Shown here in pieces: positions 6,477-14,403 of a DNA stretch of 16,604 bases; position 1 is the first letter of the stretch; each line of letters begins with the position of its first letter. The stretch is from Heterostelium multicystogenum. Its lineage: Eukaryota > Evosea > Eumycetozoa > Acytosteliales > Acytosteliaceae. The translations under genes were made by a program, and so were the position numbers. The DNA lies in contig RCNN01000538.1 in NCBI GenBank assembly GCA_003667245.1, forward strand, positions 1-16,604. The letters are read 5' to 3'. The notes below the pieces were generated by a model that saw nothing but the letters and a program-made list of their open reading frames with translations, searched no databases and was not told the DNA's origin.

Positions 6477-9462
6477 ATGAGAGGTATGTTTAATATTCGT
6501 TTATCAACTAGTTGATAATGTTATTGATAGATATATATATGTTTAATGAATGAATGAATGAATATAGCTGAAGCACAGGTACCTGTTGTACAAAGATCAT
6601 ACTATGAAGAGTTGTTCAAATTGGCTGATTTAGATAGGGATGGAGAGATTGGTGTCAGTGATGCTTCGTTTTTTAGAAAGTCAATGCTCCCTAATGAGGC
6701 TCTAAGTGAAATTTGGATGCTCTCAGATGTTAAGAATGGAAAGTTGGATATCGAGGATTTATTGTTGCTTTAAAGTTGATTTCTTTGGCACAGCTAGGAG
6801 CTCCAATATCGCTGGATAACATCAGAGCAATGCCAGTTGTACCACCACCTAAATTACAAGATGTGCCACCCATTCCATTCGATTGGGTAGTACCACCAAA
6901 CGAGAAAGCAAACTTTGTCGAGATCTTCAATCGCAACGACGAAGACGCCGATGGATTCATTCTCTGGCGAGCAAGCCAAATCTTTGTTTAGTTCATCTGG
7001 TTTGCCAGGAAAACTTCTTGGTCATATTTGGTTCCTCTCTGACATGAACGGAGATCGTAAACTCGATTGCCAAGAGTTCATCATTGCTACCTTCTTGATT
7101 CGATCGGTGTTGAAGGGATACGAGCTTCCAGGTAAGCTTCCAGATTCACTTATCCAGTCTTCAAAGTATATCAGCAATGTTGGTATTCCTTCGCCAAAGG
7201 TACCAGAGTGGCTCATTCCACCAGCAGAGCGTATCATCTATGAGGACACCTTTAATAAAAATCAACAAAATGGAAAGGTTACTGGAGTTCAGGCAAAGTC
7301 CATCTTTGAGAAATCAGGTCTTCCCGTAATGGACCTCAAGCAGATTTTGGGATTTGGCCGATTACAATCAAGAACAATATTTAGATCGTCAAAAGTTTGT
7401 CATAGCTATGTTTTTGATTTCACAGCGTAAGAAAAAGAAGGAACTTCCAGCCACACTTCCTGTTGTATTATTAGAGTCATCCAGATTCAAACTTTCAACC
7501 AACTTCACCAACTACAACAGTAGAATCTGCTGAGAAAAGTAAAGCTGGTAAATATGATTTGGATTTGGATGAAATGGTATCCAATACCGCATCTATAGTT
7601 GGTGCCACTACTCCTGTGAGTGCAGTAACTTCTCCAATTGAAAACGATTTCAATGTTGAGCCAGTAGTGCAACAACCAATTCAACAAGCTCCACAGCAAC
7701 AACCAATATTATCACCTCCACCAAAACCACAACTACATCATCAACATTCTCAATCTCAATTCCAATATCAAACAAATGGCACCACCTACAGCATCACAGG
7801 TACAAGCTAATCTTCAATCTCCACCTCAATCTTTTGGTGTAAGTAGTTTCTTTCATTAGTTCAACATCCTTATTAACTTTGAGCATTTTAGCAAGCACAT
7901 ACAAAAGAATCGATTGAAAAAGTTAGATATCAAACATTGGAAAGAGAAAAGTCATTGGCCGAATTACAGAAGCAATTTATGGAGGAGTCTGCAATGTCGA
8001 TTGAGTTAAATAAACAGTTACAGGCAGAGACTAAGATACTTGAAGATATTATAAGTGAAATTAGGGAGCATGAAGAGAAGCTTGCAGTTCAGCGTCAAAG
8101 CATCATTGAAATCAAAGAGAAAATATCGACTACACGTGTCGATATTAAATCATACAAAACACAGCTTGAACAAGTCGCAAAAACTTTTGAAAGAGAAATC
8201 GGAGCAATATGATGATGAAAATGAAACTCTTACATCACTCCAAGGTGATCTTGAAGAAAAGAAATCAGAGTTGGATAAATATAATCAAGAAATTCTCACC
8301 CTTAAGGCCTCCATCGAAGCTGTCAAGTCACAAAAGCCAGAGAAAAAGGCAGAGATTCAACAAACAAAGAAAAGCTATCAATGATTCAAAGGCAGAAGTC
8401 AAGAGACTGAATGAGGAGTTTAAACAGCTTAAAGTACAGAATCAACAGAGCAGTATCAGTCAGTCATCTGACAGCTTTACAGGTAGTAGTGGAAATGTTA
8501 TCTCACCTCCAGCCACCAACACATCTACTGCTTTCGATGATGGTTGGTCACTCTTTAATACCACCAGTGTTGTCACTGCAACTCCTCCAAACACAGACTC
8601 TCCAGTCACTGCTGCACCTACATCAACAACAACAACAAACAGCAATCCTTTGAAATTCAGTGACCAAGTAGCTTTTTTCAACAGCTAAACCATCTGCCCC
8701 CTCAAAATGATCTCAAATCATCAAGCAACAGCAACGCTGCAAGCAACTTTTTCTCAAATGACAATTTCTTTGATGACAAATTCAATTCATTCAATGACAA
8801 CCAATTCTCCTCATTCTCAAGCGACAAGAGCAATAATATCTTCAATGTTGTTGGTGATGACAACAGCTCAACCTCACATAAAGCAGATGCTGGATCAGAT
8901 CTATCATTCAATGGACAATACCAATCTATTTGGAAACAGCACCTTTGGTGAATCTAGTGGCTTTGATACTTTTGATTCATTCCAATCGGCAAAGGATCCA
9001 TTTAACAATGCCATTACAAACTTAAGTTTCTCATCACGTGATTCATTCATTATTGCTCCGACTAAACCCACCGCCAATGGTATAAACTACAACTACTACC
9101 ACAACAACATCAACAACAGTGCCACCAGTTGACAAGCCAGTCGAGTTTAGCAGTAATGAGTTTAATGATGACACTACACAGCAAATCACCAACAACAACG
9201 ATCCAGTGGTTGGTTTTGAAGATTCTTTCGATGATTCATTCTCAAAATATACAATCAAACTCAAGCATCAAGTTTGAGCCAGGAGAAACACCATTCAATA
9301 CACCATCAAATTCTGTCAACACTGAAGACTTGTTTGGTCCATCAACCCCATTTGGAGCACCAACAACAACAACTGAACCTATTGACAACAATCTATTCTT
9401 CGACACCAATGCAAACATTTTCAACTAATTTCAATTTCCAAGATTCACCATTCAATACATAA
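6477..9462 (+). CDS. eps15: Eps15/Ede1-type endocytic scaffold with three EH domains
   Basis: Eps15 proteins gather at forming clathrin-coated pits, where EH domains bind NPF motifs of partners such as epsin, the coiled coil oligomerises, and DPF motifs bind AP-2. The model has about 949 residues. EH1 (about 6590-6810) has the EF-hand loop DLDRDGEIG and IWMLSD; EH2 (about 6900-7125) has DEDADGF and IWFLSD; EH3 (about 7220-7430) has a degenerate calcium loop and IWDLAD after correction. All three keep the tryptophan of the NPF pocket. A Gln/Pro-rich linker follows, then intron 7839-7891 (53 nt), a coiled coil (about 7905-8450) and an Asn/Asp/Ser/Phe-rich tail with KDPFNN, ETPFNT and a final DSPFNT. 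I favour the start at 6477 (ATG AGA G), spliced over 6484-6567 (GTATGT..ATATAG), giving MRAEAQVPV; the ATG at 6558 inside that intron is the alternative. At least eight base indels break the frame, e.g. near 6767, 6960 and 7346. AATAAA is at 9548-9553. Confidence 0.93.
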
Positions 9463-10375
9463 CAACAACAACAATAACAACAATCAAACAGCAATCGCCA
9501 ACAATAAGAGCTAGCACAATAGTTAATATTTATATATACACAGGAACAATAAAAACTAACATTACCAAATCGATGATTATCATAAATAAATAACAAAAAC
9601 AACAAACTTTAATTAAATTAATTTGTGTTGCAATTATTGTGAAAATTGTGTGGAGAGTTTTTGTGTTTTTTTTTGTTTTTTAATTTTTCATTTTATTTAA
9701 TGTTTATATAATTATTTACTACTACTATGCTAAACTAAAACTATGTTGGTCTAGTTATGGCAATGTAAACAACATAGATTATTATCATCATCATCATCAT
9801 CCATCAGATACTTCGTAAACTATAGCCATCACTCAAATACAATAAGACAAGGTTTAATCTTGTGCCATTGCTGCAGGTTACCTAGTAGCTAGCTTTGCCT
9901 TTGATAATAATATTACATTTTTTATTTATTTATTATTATTCATTTCTATTCTATTCTATTATTATTATTTTATTTTGTTTTGTTTTCGTTTGTATCTAGT
10001 AGCTTAATAATCTTAATCTTTATTTTATTCTTCATTAAATTAAAATTATAATATTTAATAATTAATAGAGATAAAGTTAGATAATCATCCTTCCTCAAAA
10101 TTTATCATATTATATAGTAGTAATATATTCAATTCATTCATTCTATTCATTTAGTCTGATTGATATAGTTTAGTTTTTCTTTGATTGGTTTTGTTTTCTT
10201 TGATTGTTGTTGATAGCATTTTTATATATTATTTGTAGGTAAATTTTATAAAGTTGCAATTGCTTTAATTAATAGGCAAAGTCTTGGGAATTGCTTAAAT
10301 AGTTGGTGTTGTTATGGAAAAATAGAGTCCATCATTTATTCCATTTAATTAATTAGAATATTAAATACATATATA
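9463..10375 (+). other. Intergenic region between Eps15 and the Ser/Pro-rich gene
   Basis: A 913-nt AT-rich gap. The Eps15 polyadenylation signal (9548-9553) comes first. A perfect 8-bp inverted repeat, CTATGTTG at 9741-9748 and CAACATAG at 9770-9777, encloses a 21-nt loop. It is followed by a TCA repeat (9784-9800) and a more complex stretch up to about 9903 that also contains a small ACAAG/CTTGT hairpin. The rest is T-rich upstream sequence with TATATA near 10370, immediately before the ATG at 10376. No ORF is seen. Confidence 0.5.
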
Positions 10376-12006
10376 ATGGACTCTCACCATCATCATATAA
10401 ATAAAATGATAGTAAACAATCCACTGAATCATCATCATCATCAACAATCATATTCATTATTTTACAAGTGGAAGTGGTAACATTAGTAGTAGTATAGGTA
10501 ACAGTAGGCATGGAGGTACAACATCTTCATCATTCTCTAGCCATCCATCACCAAGATCAAATCATTTAGAATGTAATAATAGTGTAAATAGCTTTCCCAA
10601 ATCATTATAATTGTATCAATAGTAATAGTAGTAATACTAGTAATAATGTTAATAATACAAATCATCCAGCTTCAACATATTCCTACAATAAAAAGAGATC
10701 TAGAGATAGCGTGGATATTGAAGCATTGTTAAATAGTACAAACAATAATAATAATAATAATAATATACACAACTCTAATAGCAATAGTATCAGTACACCA
10801 ACATCACCGATTTTACCATATTCACATTCTAAAAAAGACAATTCCAACTTTTATCATTTAAATAGAATAAATAGTAGTAGTGGCAGCTGTAGTTATTCTA
10901 CTTCGCCACTGTCTAGCAACTCTTTCACAAGTCATTTCTACAATGATGATGATTATAATGATGAAGATGACAGTTATAATGTTAAGATATTTAAGTCCCG
11001 AAAAGACGTATGTACATCATCAGTGATATCCAATTACTTTATCATTGGTTAACAAGTTCTTTATTTCAGGAAAACGAAAAAACAATAGTTCCAACCTCTC
11101 CTCATTTACATAAATCAATAAATTCTCCATTTCTTTCGACATCACCTCTTTCTGTACCTATATCACCACTGTTGTTACCACCAACAGCAACATCAACACC
11201 AATCACTCCAAAGCTAGCAACTCCCTGCACTACACCTAGAGTGACTTTACCTCACAATATACAACAGCTACACCATATAACTCCCCAACTTTCTCCTTTG
11301 GCAACACCACCTGATTTATATAAACATCAGTTCCCTCAATCAATACAACATTTTCCGCAACGACAAGAGGTGGAGATAGAGGAAGAAGAGGAAGATGAAG
11401 AAGAAAAACCCCAACCTCAAAAAGCAAAACGAGATGGCAATCATGACCTGGCACGATTCGAGCTTACTTTTGAACAACTAAAGATTTTTCGAAGAGGATG
11501 AACCTGAGCTTATAGAGCTAAATTCCTCTTGGAACGAACATGGACAGCAGAATTCGGAATCGGTTGTGTTACCTCGTATTCATTCTTGTGCAACAAGACA
11601 ACCATACCAGTTGTCTCCAATAGAGTCAGTTGTAGTAAGATCTCGCAACCCAATGGCACCCTATTTACTTTATGGAACAGAGTCACGCTTCAGTGGTTCA
11701 TACACAAATAGTAGTAATAGCTCTTATGAAGAAGTCTCAGATAATGAAAATGAAATGTTTGGAGATGATCAAAGCAGCGATGATGACTACAGTGATGATG
11801 GCAATAGGATACCCAGAGTTGACAATAATCCACTGACTTTCTTCGATAGTAAAATACGGAATGAATCTTTGACCACAACAGTAACAACACCTTTGCCAGA
11901 AAAGAGTGCACCACTAAACATTGAGATAACCAACTACTGGCGCCCAATCAACTCCAACAATAATACTAGTATTGGAAGTAGTAATTGGGGTCACATTAAC
12001 AGGTGA
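10376..12006 (+). CDS. Unrecognised Ser/Pro/Asn-rich protein with basic patch and acidic C-terminal half
   Basis: Start MDSHHHH at 10376; stop TGA at 12004-12006; about 523 residues. One intron, 11008-11069 (GTATGT..TTTCAG, 62 nt), joins SRKD to ENEKT in frame. Three one-base homopolymer corrections join the reading frames: TTTT at 10460-10463, CCC at 10596-10598 and TTTTT at 11485-11489, each probably one base too long. In order, the protein has His- and Ser/Asn-rich N-terminal tracts, a basic patch YNKKRSRDS that could be a nuclear signal, DIEALLNS, a poly-Asn run, a Pro-directed segment with many TSP, LSP, ITP and ATP sites (11085-11330), an acidic EEEEEDEEE stretch, and a more complex region (about 11430-11720) containing YQLSPIES and NPMAPYLLYG. 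A second acidic Ser/Asp stretch follows, then a C-terminal LNIEITNYWRPIN. I recognise no family. The mix suggests a phosphoregulated, possibly nuclear protein, which is inference only. AATAAA lies at 12063-12068. Confidence 0.7.
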
Positions 12007-12113
12007 TTTTAATTACTCTTTACTCATAGAAGTTTTTGTTTTTTTCACTCAACAACAGAAGCAATAAACCATTACTACTGTTATTGTCTTTACCATAGTT
12101 TATTGTTTATTGA
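12007..12113. terminator. Shared 3' region between two convergent genes
   Basis: This 107-nt space receives the ends of both the plus-strand Ser/Pro-rich gene and the minus-strand prmt5 gene. It has AATAAA on the plus strand (12063-12068) and two AATAAA copies on the minus strand (plus-strand TTTATT at 12099-12104 and 12106-12111). The transcripts must therefore overlap or end very close to each other. Confidence 0.65.
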
Positions 12114-14224
12114 CTATAATCCAATCCAATATGATCTACCTCCTGTATTGTGAATTGGAATGACGAGAGGAGAGGTGACGGTCCACTCATACCAAACTTT
12201 AGATTTATTGGAATTTCTCCAAATTTGTAATGTTATCTTTTGCCCTGCGAGAACATTGATTGGGTCCTTAAAATAGACAGTGTTAATTATGAGGACAATA
12301 ACTTGTTTTTTTTTGTTTATGACTTACTTTGATTGGGAAATATATTGGAACCAACTAAACATTCCAGTGGAAAAGTTGGCGGGATTGATACTTATATGAA
12401 CATCTTCATATAGACAACAGTCGAAATATCCAATGAAACCATGAAGTTTTTGTATCGTTTTCTACAATCAAACTCCAGTGTTTCGAATCTGTCATTGTCA
12501 ATCACAATGGGTTGTAAATGATTGTTTTTGGTTATCTATTATTTTGCTGACTTCTGGGTTGGGATGTGAGAAAGTAAAACAGAGGTTTTGAGGTTGCGAT
12601 CTGGTGGAAATTATGAGCTTTTTACAACATAGGGAGTTTCAAAATGCTTGAGACTTGCATGTGAGGCAAATCTCATTGTACAATTTTGAAGAAGACATTG
12701 GTGCAATATAGGAGGTGTACCAGGTTGGAAATACTAATACCATTTGGCTTAAGGAATCTCTGTGCACCCATCCAAGCACTCAGGGCTGAGTTCATTATCT
12801 CCAAATGATCCAAGGAGTTCGGAAACCATGATATCGGCACGCTCTTCAGTTTTGCCAGTATCTCATGTCGCATTCAATAATTGTAACAATATCTTGCCAA
12901 CCTTCCATTATAATTCTATTACGTAGGGTTACAATAGCATTGGGATTCTTCTCAACAGCAAAAACTCGAATCTTTCTATCGGACTCAATGGATGCGGTGA
13001 TAGCAGATTTAATAAGTGGTCCACGACCAGCTCCAACAACCATGACTGTGGTAGTAGAGCCAGGTGCAGCAGTCGCCAAAAGTGCCTTGCGTATAGCATT
13101 CTTGTACTCGAGGTACTTGAACTGGATCTTTTTCGAAAACCTCATAGGTTTGTGACTCAAGGTTGTCCATCAATGGTTGTAGTGGCATTTGTAAATAGTC
13201 CAAATAGGGTTGTTCAAAGTACTCGGTATCTGTAATGGGTTCTTGATTTTCGTGTAGATATCTATAATATTTAAGATAATCCTCCATATTACTAACATTA
13301 CCTGATAGGATAAATTGTATATTATACTATTGAATAAATACAAATTGACCTTAGATTAGTAAAGTGTGATCATAAATTGATCTAATCTTTCAGTAATGAA
13401 ATACCTTAAATATCTTTCTTTAGAAACTCTCTGTGTTTTTTGTATTAAAGATGGATATCCATTTGGGTTGGTAACAAAGATAGATGTTGAATGATGATTG
13501 CTTTTACAGGCTCTCCTAGCCATTGACTAATAACGGTTGGCGATGGTAAGTCAGCAGTCATTTCTAAAACTACAAAGAGAGATGGATGGTGATTACACCA
13601 AAGTTCTGAAATCATTCCAAATATTCCAGGTATTAATGATCTCCTTTGATGTGGTTGCAATCAGCTTCACATTTGTCCAATGATTGTTCTGCTGATGTCA
13701 AAGGTATTTCTCATCCATAGTCTCATGTTGGTCAATGAATTTAGTGTTTGATAAATGATTTGAGCATAGAATGGTGTAAGAGATTTAGTTGGTGTCGGTA
13801 TCATCAAATGCTGGGACTGCAATATGTGCTGCCCATGATATCTCCTGCTTCATTGCCTACAGTTTAAAGTAAAGCAGTAAATAATCAAGAGAATCAAATG
13901 ATAATAAAGTATGTTTATCAAACCTACATCTATAGAGGTCTTTCTAATATGCAAATCAGAAGAATCAACCTGCAACCATGGTGATAGCTTTAGCAACGAT
14001 GACCGACTTCCATTGAGATGAATCCAGGAGTAAATCTGATCTAGTAAATGGCTGATCTAGTTTGAATTCTCTTTTTGGTTTTCTTGGATGAGCGATAGGA
14101 ACACTTAAAAAATCAAATCCTCTATCATAAGCATTTGGTCAACTTCATTCTTTATATCACAGAGATCATTGTAATCTATACCACACGAAAATGGATAATG
14201 CTCTCTATTTGTCGATGCCATCAT
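12114..14224 (-). CDS. prmt5: Protein arginine N-methyltransferase 5 (PRMT5), complete gene, four exons
   Basis: PRMT5 makes symmetric dimethylarginine on histones, Sm proteins and other substrates from S-adenosylmethionine. The frame runs from ATG-ATG at 14224 to TAG at 12116-12114; three introns, 13857-13927, 13327-13404 and 12267-12327, are removed. The product has about 633 residues, close to human PRMT5 (637). N-terminal TIM barrel: [40 protein letters not shown] and WLGEPVKA. Catalytic part: [20 protein letters not shown], which includes the Phe tied to symmetric dimethylation (Phe327 in human); the SAM loop VVGAGRGPL (about 13015-13041); VEKNPNA; and the double-E loop [15 protein letters not shown] (about 12775-12830). 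The C-terminal barrel has GMFSWF, VWYEW and the end GRSYWIGL. About ten one-base indels interrupt the frame, e.g. AAA 12729-12731, CCC 12767-12769 and TTT 13707-13709. Every conserved block is present, so a working gene is likely. No MEP50 partner gene is in the window. Confidence 0.95.
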
Positions 14225-14403
14225 AATATTGATCGTTTGTCAAACAATGACTTGCCAAATCGTCGACTTTCTTGTAAAAAGTCCAATCGTGATCAACCAC
14301 ACATCATTAAATTAAAAAAAATACCTTTTGGAAAAATATAAAAGAGGCAGTCATATTCAATAAAAGCCATGAATGATATTTGAAATGATATCTATTTACT
14401 GTT
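14225..14403 (-). promoter_or_regulatory. Upstream region of prmt5 / 3' flank of the kinase gene
   Basis: Only 179 nt separate the prmt5 start from the stop of the kinase gene upstream on the same strand. Read on the minus strand it contains two A/T-rich blocks, including an eight-T run near 14310-14320. The prmt5 promoter must be within this gap or inside the kinase gene's 3' end. No distinct factor site is recognised. Confidence 0.45.

Noticed and set aside
12865..13155. Plus-strand 96-codon frame inside the prmt5 locus
   Set aside because: It is the antisense shadow of the PRMT5 catalytic domain, whose SAM-binding and double-E motifs lie on the minus strand.
12114..14224. prmt5 as a pseudogene
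   Set aside because: About ten frame breaks exist, but all active-site motifs, splice signals and the full length are kept and the breaks are one-base homopolymer changes shared with every other gene in the window.
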